From: a virus
Reading direction: 5' to 3' (one strand)
IMG/VR virus record: IMGVR_UViG_3300045738_001863
Coordinates: 1 to 20,594 of that record
Length of the DNA stretch: 20,594 nt
Positions 8,012 to 13,583 of the stretch are shown piece after piece. The notes under the pieces are model-generated. The model saw only the letters and a program-made list of their open reading frames with translations, was not told the origin of the DNA and ran no database searches. The position numbers and the translations under genes were made by a program. Each line of letters opens with the position of its first letter. Position 1 is the first letter of the stretch.

Positions 8012-8135
8012 AGAAGGGAGAAGAAAAGAGGCGGGAAAATTAGAAGTTATATTTAAAGTCGTATATCTATCTGTAGCGTATGGCTTATTTATTGTTTTCT
8101 TTATAGGAATGATTAGTTTAGAAAGGTGTTCATGA
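7881..8135 (+). CDS. small membrane protein with basic N-terminus
   Basis: An 84-residue protein. Residues 1-10 are very rich in lysine, 11-26 are proline-rich, 28-54 are charged, and 56-80 form one hydrophobic helix (VIFKVVYLSVAYGLFIVFFI). The charge pattern suggests the N-terminal domain stays in the cytoplasm. Start choice is good: GGAGGG lies just before the ATG. Its stop overlaps the next start (ATGA at 8132-8135). It shares 131 nt with the preceding frame. No family is recognised. The context of overlapping membrane genes suggests a joint function at the envelope. Confidence 0.65.
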   Translation: MKKKSQTKKKPSSGPPNPEPPDLHLPSKAQRREAFSTMSKEKTKEGRRKEAGKLEVIFKVVYLSVAYGLFIVFFIGMISLERCS

Positions 8136-8230
8136 ACACGTATAAATATATATTTGTGGGAGCGGTCGTGGCTGTGCTGGTCTACTTCCTCATTAAGTGT
8201 CCATGGTGCTCCTCAAATTATATATTATGA
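8132..8230 (+). CDS. 32-residue single-helix membrane peptide
   Basis: A very short gene. It starts with MNTYKYIF, runs through one hydrophobic helix (VGAVVAVLVYFLI, about 9-21), and ends with KCPWCSSNYIL, which contains a CPWC pair just after the helix. Support comes from coupling on both sides: ATG overlaps the previous stop (ATGA 8132-8135) and its TGA overlaps the next ATG (ATGA 8227-8230). AAAGG precedes the start. The CxxC could bind metal or form a disulfide outside the membrane. No homologue is recognised. Confidence 0.6.
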   Translation: MNTYKYIFVGAVVAVLVYFLIKCPWCSSNYIL

Positions 8231-8637
8231 AAAATATATGGAATAAAATAAAAAATTATTGGAGTAAGTTGCGTAATGGATTTTGGCCATTCGTTCTTAA
8301 ACACGATAAGTGCTTATATACTTTTTTGATTACGACTTTGGTATTTTTATCTATTATCGCTTATCAATCTCACGATCGCACCAAGCATCATCTGCAATGG
8401 AAAAAAGAGAGAGCTCTGCTCGTGCAGGATTTGAAGATCGCCACGGAAATTATTACTATTCAAGGTGAAATAATAAGAAAGAAAGAAGAAGTTATATCTG
8501 TTCAACGGCAAACCTTGGAACGAGCAAAGGGAATTATTCTGATGCAGAACGAGGCTATAAAAGATTTAATAAAAAGATTTATGCCGCCTCCTAAATCTGA
8601 CTCAAGGAATTGGGCTACTCACAATGAAGCTTACTAA
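8227..8637 (+). CDS. membrane-anchored coiled-coil protein
   Basis: A 136-residue protein. A basic, aromatic N-terminus (1-28) is followed by one membrane helix (about 29-47, LYTFLITTLVFLSIIAY) and a long charged helix (about 50-115) with coiled-coil character, ending in a short tail with MPPPKS. This layout resembles inner-membrane spanins (Rz-like) but is also common in unrelated phage proteins. ATG 8227 was chosen over an in-frame ATG at 8197 because it makes an ATGA overlap with the preceding small gene. It overlaps the next gene by 14 nt. Confidence 0.7.
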   Translation: MKNIWNKIKNYWSKLRNGFWPFVLKHDKCLYTFLITTLVFLSIIAYQSHDRTKHHLQWKKERALLVQDLKIATEIITIQGEIIRKKEEVISVQRQTLERAKGIILMQNEAIKDLIKRFMPPPKSDSRNWATHNEAY

Positions 8638-8875
8638 ACTAGATAAAAATGCACACTGGTGGAAGGGAACCCGCACAACTTGGTATTACCAAGATAAAGA
8701 GGGGTGGGTATGGCTAATTAAAGATCGAGACGGGGAAGAAAAAAAAATGAAGACTAAGCCCGAACACATTAGCCTAAGGTCAAGCAAGCATCATATTAAG
8801 TTTTATTTAAGGGTGTGTTTGGCCAGCTTCTTGGGGGTGTTCTTGGCTGCGCTAGTAGCTAGATTTTTATTATGA
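8624..8875 (+). CDS. small tail-anchored membrane protein
   Basis: An 83-residue protein. The first 55 residues are hydrophilic and tryptophan-rich (HWWKGTRTTWYYQDKEGWVW), looking like a small beta-rich domain. Residues about 60-83 form one C-terminal membrane helix that runs to the last residue. No family is recognised. The start lies within the preceding gene (14-nt overlap) and the stop overlaps the lipoprotein start as ATGA (8872-8875), so production of the two is probably linked. Confidence 0.65.
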   Translation: MKLTKLDKNAHWWKGTRTTWYYQDKEGWVWLIKDRDGEEKKMKTKPEHISLRSSKHHIKFYLRVCLASFLGVFLAALVARFLL

Positions 8876-9435
8876 AAAGAATCAAACCTTTGGCGTGGAT
8901 TTTGGCCGCAGTAATGGCAATTGGACCATTACTATTTACTGGTTGTGGTGTATTTAATCCCCCTTACCGGGACTCTGACGGATACTATGCGGTGCACTAT
9001 AGTTGTTGTGGTCCACAGGCTTTAGGAAGGGCTTTTGACATGTCTTACCAAAGAGATGGTATTATTTTCCTTAGGAGACCACATAGCGAAAAAGAAATCA
9101 GTAGATTCATACAGGACAGGGGACAGAAAAGCAAAGTTTTTCTTTCATATTTCAGTAAGAGTGCCGTGTGTATAACGTGGCCTTCAGAGATAAAGGCCGC
9201 CGCAAAACGCTATGGATTTACCCCGATTACCTTAGGGGAGATGGATAAATTAGATCCGAAGAAAGACGTGGCAGTTATTCTTGTTCGTGGTAGTACTCTA
9301 AAAGGAGAATGGCACTGGGTATGCTTTCCTTATTATAACGCGGAGAGTATTAAAAAATATTACGGCGAGAAAACTAAAATCGAAAAAATTTATCTATTAA
9401 GCGGCCCAGCGCATATTTTTAGTGGTGACCACTAA
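8872..9435 (+). CDS. lipoprotein with papain/C39-like cysteine motif
   Basis: A 187-residue protein. Residues 1-25 are a lipoprotein signal: KRIK, a hydrophobic core, then LLFTGC with Cys25 as the lipidated residue (the -3 position is Phe, acceptable but not ideal). The mature part has SCCGPQALGRAF with Cys45-Cys46, like the 'CGPxAL' nucleophile helix of C39 and related papain-fold peptidases, and GEWHWVCFPYY with His148, where the family has its histidine strand. The conserved Gln before the cysteine is not visible and the third catalytic residue is unclear. It may therefore be an envelope peptidase or transpeptidase-like enzyme, or a non-catalytic relative. It is the last gene of the membrane cassette and overlaps the convergent gene by exactly 17 nt. 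Confidence 0.6.
   Translation: MKRIKPLAWILAAVMAIGPLLFTGCGVFNPPYRDSDGYYAVHYSCCGPQALGRAFDMSYQRDGIIFLRRPHSEKEISRFIQDRGQKSKVFLSYFSKSAVCITWPSEIKAAAKRYGFTPITLGEMDKLDPKKDVAVILVRGSTLKGEWHWVCFPYYNAESIKKYYGEKTKIEKIYLLSGPAHIFSGDH
9419..9435. repeat. 17-nt palindrome forming the overlap of two convergent genes
   Basis: TTAGTGGTGACCACTAA has two perfect 8-nt arms around a central G. It contains the stop codon of the plus-strand lipoprotein (9433-9435) and that of the minus-strand glycosyltransferase (9421-9419), so the genes end in SGDH and SGHH. No T-run follows on either strand, so an ordinary intrinsic terminator is not supported. Confidence 0.8.
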
Positions 9436-10153
9436 GCTCTTTCATCTTCTCAAAACCTTCCCAGTTAGAAATGTCTGTTATTTCGTCGTCATGAAAACCG
9501 AACTGATCTGTCCACGTATAGGGGTGTCCCCAGTTATGTTCTAAAGAAAATTTTTCCGCTACATTCTCGGGGGCGAATTTCATGCCTTGTTTTCCTAGTT
9601 CTGCTCTAAATTCTCTACATATAAGATGATCTTCTGCAACTTGGTCTGGGCGCAGGGGCATTTCATCAGCTACTCCCCTGTTGAAAACCGCACCGACTCG
9701 GCGAGCGAGAGCGGTTGATCGTGGGCTAGTTAAATCAATTTCAGATACAGCCTTCATGAGTTTTTTACTGCGCAGAGAAAAGCCTCCGTTTCCTACTACT
9801 CCGTCAAACCATGGAGACCCAACGAAATCATATTCTAAAAATTTATCAGACCACGCAGCAGAGTTTAGAATAAAACCGTCGCTTTGAAAAATTAATAGAA
9901 AATCTGTGTCCACGTACTTGTGGACATCTTGAAACATAAGGCGAGAATAGAGAGAGATGTCGGGGATGGCGTCTATTGAGACGTGATCTTTATGATTAAG
10001 ATCGAAGGGGCATAAGAGTTTTACTTCTTTAAATTCTATATTTTTTGTACATTGATCCGCAGCAAACAGAAATTTTGCTACGTTATTTTTCACCCCCTCA
10101 ACACCCACTAGCGTTACGTTGGGGAGGCTAAGTTTATTATCTCTTGAGACCAT
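9419..10153 (-). CDS. DUF5672 glycosyltransferase (GT-A type)
   Basis: A 244-residue protein that closely follows the DUF5672 family of predicted glycosyltransferases: LPNVTLVGVEGV near the N-terminus (10-21), IPDISLYSRLMFQDVHKYV in the middle, then DTDFLLIFQSDGFILN with a QSDG in the metal/nucleotide-binding position, EYDFVGSPW, and GNGGFSLRSKKLM. A later AEDHLICREF and EHNWGHPYTW complete the pattern. It would transfer a sugar, possibly to a surface polysaccharide or glycoprotein; the acceptor is unknown. The start overlaps the preceding gene by 17 nt. The stop is inside a palindrome shared with the convergent lipoprotein gene. Confidence 0.85.
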   Translation of the reverse strand: MVSRDNKLSLPNVTLVGVEGVKNNVAKFLFAADQCTKNIEFKEVKLLCPFDLNHKDHVSIDAIPDISLYSRLMFQDVHKYVDTDFLLIFQSDGFILNSAAWSDKFLEYDFVGSPWFDGVVGNGGFSLRSKKLMKAVSEIDLTSPRSTALARRVGAVFNRGVADEMPLRPDQVAEDHLICREFRAELGKQGMKFAPENVAEKFSLEHNWGHPYTWTDQFGFHDDEITDISNWEGFEKMKELSGHH

Positions 10154-10421
10154 CTATCTTCTCTTCTAGACGATCAAATCTGTCGTTCATTCGTTCGGAG
10201 AACATTTTAAAGTCGTCTTTGCTAACGTATTCTTTAGGAAGAGAGAGGGCTAGTGAGGTGTGTTTTTCTCTTAGTTTGTCGATATCTATGTGATGATTTT
10301 TCATTAGGTCGTGATGCTCTCCTTTAATTTCATTTAGCGTGCCGAGAATCATTTTGAAAACCCATCCGCCCATGAGAGTAATTATGCCCACGGCTATATT
10401 TACAAGAATTTGATAATCCAT
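10137..10421 (-). CDS. membrane-anchored helical protein
   Basis: A 94-residue protein: one N-terminal membrane helix (about 5-25, ILVNIAVGIITLMGGWVFKM), then a charged helical region ending in LPKEYVSKDDFKMF and ERMNDRFDRLEEKIDGLKR, likely a coiled coil. This layout is common in phage proteins annotated loosely as holin-associated or spanin-like; none is proved here. The stop overlaps the glycosyltransferase start. There is no useful Shine-Dalgarno (AAGGG lies only 2 nt from ATG). An 11-nt element shared with the next gene upstream ends 5 nt before ATG. Confidence 0.7.
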   Translation of the reverse strand: MDYQILVNIAVGIITLMGGWVFKMILGTLNEIKGEHHDLMKNHHIDIDKLREKHTSLALSLPKEYVSKDDFKMFSERMNDRFDRLEEKIDGLKR

Positions 10422-10426
10422 TGCCC

Positions 10427-10437
10427 TTATTTACACT
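10427..10437 (-). promoter_or_regulatory. AGTGTAAATAA element, copy 1
   Basis: The minus strand reads AGTGTAAATAA, ending 5 nt before ATG 10421. The same 11 nt end 7 nt before the GTG start at 10779. The shared sequence is seen directly. It resembles the T4-type late -10 box TATAAATA, so it may be a start site used by the phage sigma factor, but this is inference from two exact copies. Confidence 0.35.
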
Positions 10438-10452
10438 AATATAAAGCGAGAT

Positions 10453-10779
10453 TTATAAAGAAAATATAATATGTTTTTTAAAATCCTTAAAGGAACACGT
10501 TAGAAGTATGTCAGCTAATAATTTGGAAAGTATTTCTGCGGGAGTAAAGCCCTCGTTCTCTGCCCAGACCCATTTTTTTACGTCTACTTTATACGTGGAT
10601 ATAGAGCCGTCGACATTGACACCTATGAGGCCGACTCTATCTTGATTGGTTATAATAAATAAGTCTCGAGAAACCGTCTCTGTAATTAAGAGGATCTGCT
10701 CGTTTTCTCTGGCTAATTTTTTTAGGTCTATCAATGTATCAATCAATTTGCCTATTTGCTCGTAGTTAGGTTTGGTCAC
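10453..10779 (-). CDS. hypothetical protein
   Basis: A 108-residue soluble protein with no recognised family. The first part is helical (YEQIGKLIDTLIDLKKLARE), the middle looks like beta strands (ILLITETV, LFIITNQDRVGLIGVNVDGS, STYKVDVKKWVW), and the end is helical and hydrophobic (AEILSKLLADILLTCSF). The start is GTG at 10779, preceded by AAGAA rather than a clear Shine-Dalgarno. It shares an upstream 11-nt element with the gene at 10421, suggesting common control. An alternative start further inside cannot be excluded. Confidence 0.55.
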   Translation of the reverse strand: MTKPNYEQIGKLIDTLIDLKKLARENEQILLITETVSRDLFIITNQDRVGLIGVNVDGSISTYKVDVKKWVWAENEGFTPAEILSKLLADILLTCSFKDFKKHIIFSL

Positions 10780-10786
10780 TTCTTGA

Positions 10787-10797
10787 TTATTTACACT
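10787..10797 (-). promoter_or_regulatory. AGTGTAAATAA element, copy 2
   Basis: An exact second copy of the 11-nt sequence found before ATG 10421, here 7 nt before GTG 10779. A related sequence (AGTGTAATATAATA, minus strand 11681-11668) lies before the 56-residue gene at 11626. Function is unknown; a late-type promoter is a reasonable guess. Confidence 0.35.
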
Positions 10798-10819
10798 GAA
10801 ATGAAAAAAATCTCTTAAT

Positions 10820-11437
10820 TTAGAGGGGCTTTAAGGCTAGATACCCTTCAGAACGGTAGTCTTTTTCTATGGAGTGTGTTTTTTGGAACAGGTCGTATAT
10901 AAAATCTATGCCACCGCCAACGGGGTCAGTTTTGCTTATGGCGCGCATGCCCCCCTTATCAAAGATCGCGAAGAAACCGTCTGGGAGAAGAGTAGAGCTC
11001 CAGTTCCCGTGGGCGTAAGGACCATCTTCATATATCCTTAAATCATCTATAATAAAAACATCATTTGACACATCTTTATGCTTGATTATGAGCGACAACT
11101 CCTCTTCCAAAGGGAGTTCTGTGCCAGCGTCTTGGGTGTGGCCATAAAAACTGGGCAAATGTGCGTCTAGCCAAAAAAGAGTAGAGACATCTAGGTTATC
11201 TTTTAAAATTTCAGGAAGGACATCTGTAGATTTGCCTAAAAAATCTAATATCTTGGGCTCTCTAGAAAAGTTAACACAATTGAATGTCGCTTCCATCAAT
11301 TCAATAGTATAGACCTTGTCGAAGATCTTTGACAAATGTCTGGCACCCCCACCCTTGTAGGTTCCTGTCTCTATAGCGATTTTAAGATTATATTTTTCTT
11401 TTAAATCGCTAATAGGCCAATCGCTAATTCGCCCCAT
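10820..11437 (-). CDS. class I SAM-dependent methyltransferase-like protein
   Basis: A 205-residue protein. LKIAIETGTYKGGGARHLS (18-36) is a glycine-rich motif I, VYTIELMEATF supplies the acidic ribose-binding residue, and STLFWLDAHLP and DVFIIDDLRIYEDG resemble the later core strands. This is the pattern of small methyltransferases found among phage and bacterial polysaccharide genes. It may methylate a sugar, but the substrate cannot be inferred. Start ATG 11437 lies 19 nt past the stop of a 56-residue gene. No Shine-Dalgarno is seen. Confidence 0.65.
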   Translation of the reverse strand: MGRISDWPISDLKEKYNLKIAIETGTYKGGGARHLSKIFDKVYTIELMEATFNCVNFSREPKILDFLGKSTDVLPEILKDNLDVSTLFWLDAHLPSFYGHTQDAGTELPLEEELSLIIKHKDVSNDVFIIDDLRIYEDGPYAHGNWSSTLLPDGFFAIFDKGGMRAISKTDPVGGGIDFIYDLFQKTHSIEKDYRSEGYLALKPL

Positions 11438-11455
11438 ATGAATAGTATTGTTTGC

Positions 11456-11626
11456 TTAACTGTTATGAGATCTTAAGAGCCGCAAAGCTCCTATCGCCCA
11501 CGCCAGCCAAGTTACCGCAACGAGCGGACCTACAATTCCTGATTGGAGAAGTAATCCGAATCCCAAGAGGGTTAATCCCGTCCATGAATCATGGCTTTTC
11601 AAGTGCTTTAATAATAATGCTTTCAT
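11456..11626 (-). CDS. 56-residue small membrane protein
   Basis: A short gene. The protein begins MKALLLKHLKSHDSW and continues with two hydrophobic stretches (about 16-28 and 31-48: GLTLLGFGLLL and VGPLVAVTWLAWAIGALRLL), probably a helical hairpin, ending in RSHNS. The start is well supported: AAGGAG lies 8 nt before ATG. It sits just upstream of the methyltransferase. Size and topology would suit a small holin-like or regulatory membrane protein, but no family is recognised. Two TATAAT sequences lie upstream on the same strand (about 11671-11676 and 11693-11698), so a promoter here is likely. Confidence 0.7.
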   Translation of the reverse strand: MKALLLKHLKSHDSWTGLTLLGFGLLLQSGIVGPLVAVTWLAWAIGALRLLRSHNS

Positions 11627-11707
11627 AATAAAAACTCCTTACTCGAACTGGAGTTAGGAGTTATCTGTATTATATTACACTGGGGTCAGTAATTATACCT
11701 TTTTTTT

Positions 11708-11722
11708 GTTTAATTATTAAAC
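11708..11722. repeat. 15-nt palindrome before the signal peptidase start
   Basis: GTTTAATTATTAAAC: perfect 7-nt arms around one T, ending 7 nt before ATG 11730. A run of eight T precedes it. Stem composition is too AT-rich for a terminator. It lies between divergent genes, so an operator is possible. Confidence 0.5.
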
Positions 11723-11729
11723 TTAATAT

Positions 11730-12224
11730 ATGAATTTTAAAAGATTGTTATTAGGAAAAAATTTAAGATGGACTCTGCTCAGGCTATTGCTGTTGACGGT
11801 AGTTTTTCATCTTTATTTCTCGAATAATTTTAAATTAGTCTACAGTAGAGGGGACAGCATGTCTCCAACCATGGAGAACAAGTTGTTGCTCGTGGGCGTA
11901 GATTTTTATGACCATGACAATCTGCCAATGAGATATGACGTCGTAGTTGTTTACGATTCCATTGAGAGGGATTTTTTGACCAAAAGGATAATTGGTTTGC
12001 CCGGTGAAATTATTAGTGTTATTGACGGTCTTCTTTTTATTAATGGAGAAGAACTGGTCGATGATCTATATGGATACGGATGGTTCGATCACGTAACTTT
12101 TGACATGTACCCCCAAGAAATACCTTATGACATGTATTATGTAATTGGGGACAATAGAGAAGACTCTGTGCATGGCCTTTATCTCTACGACGAGATTGTC
12201 GGAAGAGTATTGAATGTGGAATAA
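11730..12224 (+). CDS. type I signal peptidase
   Basis: A 164-residue protein of the S26 family, which removes signal peptides outside the inner membrane using a Ser/Lys dyad. One N-terminal membrane helix (about 12-30). Box B: RGDSMSPTM with Ser43. Box C: MRYDVVVVYD. Box D: TKRIIGLPGE with Lys85. Box E: VIGDNREDSVHG. All boxes are in the right order; the short length with one helix resembles Gram-positive or TraF-like forms rather than E. coli LepB. It is a lone plus-strand gene between minus-strand genes. No Shine-Dalgarno is seen before ATG 11730. Its own nearby candidates are the lipoprotein and membrane genes at 7781-9435, though lipoproteins are normally cut by signal peptidase II. Confidence 0.88.
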   Translation: MNFKRLLLGKNLRWTLLRLLLLTVVFHLYFSNNFKLVYSRGDSMSPTMENKLLLVGVDFYDHDNLPMRYDVVVVYDSIERDFLTKRIIGLPGEIISVIDGLLFINGEELVDDLYGYGWFDHVTFDMYPQEIPYDMYYVIGDNREDSVHGLYLYDEIVGRVLNVE

Positions 12225-12230
12225 TATAAT

Positions 12231-12869
12231 TTAAGTCCAGAAGTATAACGGGTTTCTGGTAGGGTTTGCGCTCCAGCGAGTTTTACCGGTGTGACCATCG
12301 TTGATAGTCGGAGAATCCATCGTCGCGCCATCCTCTTCAGGAGGCGTTTGATGTTTCACCCCAAAGAAATATAAATCATGAGAGGCAGTATTCATTTCGA
12401 AGGAGTGGAGAGAAAAGGTTCTAGGTAGATCTAGTGCTTTTGCAAAATGTAATGGATTACGATTTTCGTAGAAGTCTAATGTATGCACGGAGCAACCCGG
12501 GTGACTGTCGTGTGTCCCGTGTTCTGGGCGACCTTCGCTCGCACAAGTCATAAAGAATAGGCCGCCGGGCCTTAGCATCTTCGATATATTGCGCAGACTT
12601 TCTTCAAAAAATTCGTCATGTTCAAACGCTTCTGTAGATACTATGGTATCATAAGGTATAGACGGCTCATGCTTGTGCATGGGGCAAACTAAATCTACAT
12701 TCGGTCCCGGGCCCACGTCTATTCCTAAGTATTCACAATTTTCGAAAAGATAACGGTTATTGCCATTTATATCTTGAGAACCAGCATCAAGCACTCGAAC
12801 ATTTCTGAAGTACGCGGGGAAAACCTCACGTACTCTTTCGCAATAAAGTTTTTGTTCAAGGTGTGCCAT
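12231..12869 (-). CDS. class I SAM-dependent methyltransferase
   Basis: A 212-residue protein. VRVLDAGSQDINGNNRYLF (motif I, about 24-42), YLGIDVGPGPNVDLV (acidic residue after strand 2), YDTIVSTEAFEHDEFFEESL (motif II region) and ISKMLRPGGLFFMTCAS (motif III) give a typical Methyltransf_11-type core. The C-terminal third is proline- and asparagine-rich and unlike the family core. The neighbouring genes (another methyltransferase, signal peptidase) suggest a role in modifying a glycan or other surface molecule. Start ATG 12869 has GAGG 12 nt upstream, within the end of the next gene. It converges on the signal peptidase gene with a 6-nt gap. Confidence 0.75.
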   Translation of the reverse strand: MAHLEQKLYCERVREVFPAYFRNVRVLDAGSQDINGNNRYLFENCEYLGIDVGPGPNVDLVCPMHKHEPSIPYDTIVSTEAFEHDEFFEESLRNISKMLRPGGLFFMTCASEGRPEHGTHDSHPGCSVHTLDFYENRNPLHFAKALDLPRTFSLHSFEMNTASHDLYFFGVKHQTPPEEDGATMDSPTINDGHTGKTRWSANPTRNPLYFWT

Positions 12870-12873
12870 ATTA

Positions 12874-13581
12874 TTATGTTACCTCTGAAACACAGAAATA
12901 TCTATTGCTATGTTTGCTCTCGTGAAGTGCGTCGACTGAAAACCCCGAAAAGTCGAGCATGAGTTTCAGGCAGTTTATAGTTGGGGCACAAGTCGCTTTG
13001 TATTTGTCTGAGTCCATTTTCTCTTTAAAATATTTTAGTTCTTCGCTGTCACCATCATTATAAAGAGTTTCTGTTAAGAGCAACGCTTTATCGTTACAAA
13101 CTGATCTAATTTTTTCTAACGCTAAGTACGGGTGCTTTAAGTGGTAGAAGACCCCAAAGAACATAACTATATCAAATTTACCTAGGCTGGAGGAATCGAG
13201 ATCATAAACATCTATTGCTCTTGGTTCTTCACACTTAGAGTCTAGCGCTTCTCTTACGAAATTGACCTTATCTTTCATTTTATAATAGACATGATCGGGT
13301 GGGTGCTCAAAATTGTCGTAATATTTATCTGTGGGAACTACTCTTGACGCCCCCCTTCGTTCCGAGTAGAAAGAAAACCCCCCATCTAGAGCTCCTATAT
13401 CTAAGACTGATTTATCTTTAAAATCTATATCGTCTAGTCTCCATTGGTGGACCTCATCTTCTATTGAGTAATTCTTCAGGCCGGGGGTAGTTATAGATTC
13501 ATTTATCTTATAAGAATGCCACCATCTTAGCCCCTTTGACTGTAGATTCTCTAATTCATTTTTTATTTCCTGAGGACTCAT
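12874..13581 (-). CDS. CmoB/DUF1698-like methyltransferase
   Basis: A 235-residue protein. The order WHSYKINESITTPG, DKSVLDIGALDGGFSFYSER (motif I, about 56-75), RVVPTDKYYD, and FDIVMFFGVFYHLKHPYLAL (about 132-151) matches the CmoB/DUF1698 group, whose founding members act on tRNA wobble uridine; many relatives sit among polysaccharide genes and act elsewhere. It lacks the length of true CmoB (about 320 residues), so a tRNA role is not established. It starts at ATG 13581 just after the nrdB stop, with GGAGG about 12 nt upstream, and ends 5 nt before the next methyltransferase gene. Confidence 0.75.
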   Translation of the reverse strand: MSPQEIKNELENLQSKGLRWWHSYKINESITTPGLKNYSIEDEVHQWRLDDIDFKDKSVLDIGALDGGFSFYSERRGASRVVPTDKYYDNFEHPPDHVYYKMKDKVNFVREALDSKCEEPRAIDVYDLDSSSLGKFDIVMFFGVFYHLKHPYLALEKIRSVCNDKALLLTETLYNDGDSEELKYFKEKMDSDKYKATCAPTINCLKLMLDFSGFSVDALHESKHSNRYFCVSEVT

Positions 13582-13583
13582 TA

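Noticed and set aside
8141-8148. Perfect T4-late-type TATAAATA on the plus strand
   Set aside because: It lies inside the 32-residue gene as Tyr-Lys codons in AT-rich DNA; no second copy with matching position was found before other plus genes.
8197-8226. Upstream ATG giving a 146-residue version of the coiled-coil protein
   Set aside because: The ATG at 8227 makes an ATGA overlap with the preceding stop, matching the other junctions of the cassette.
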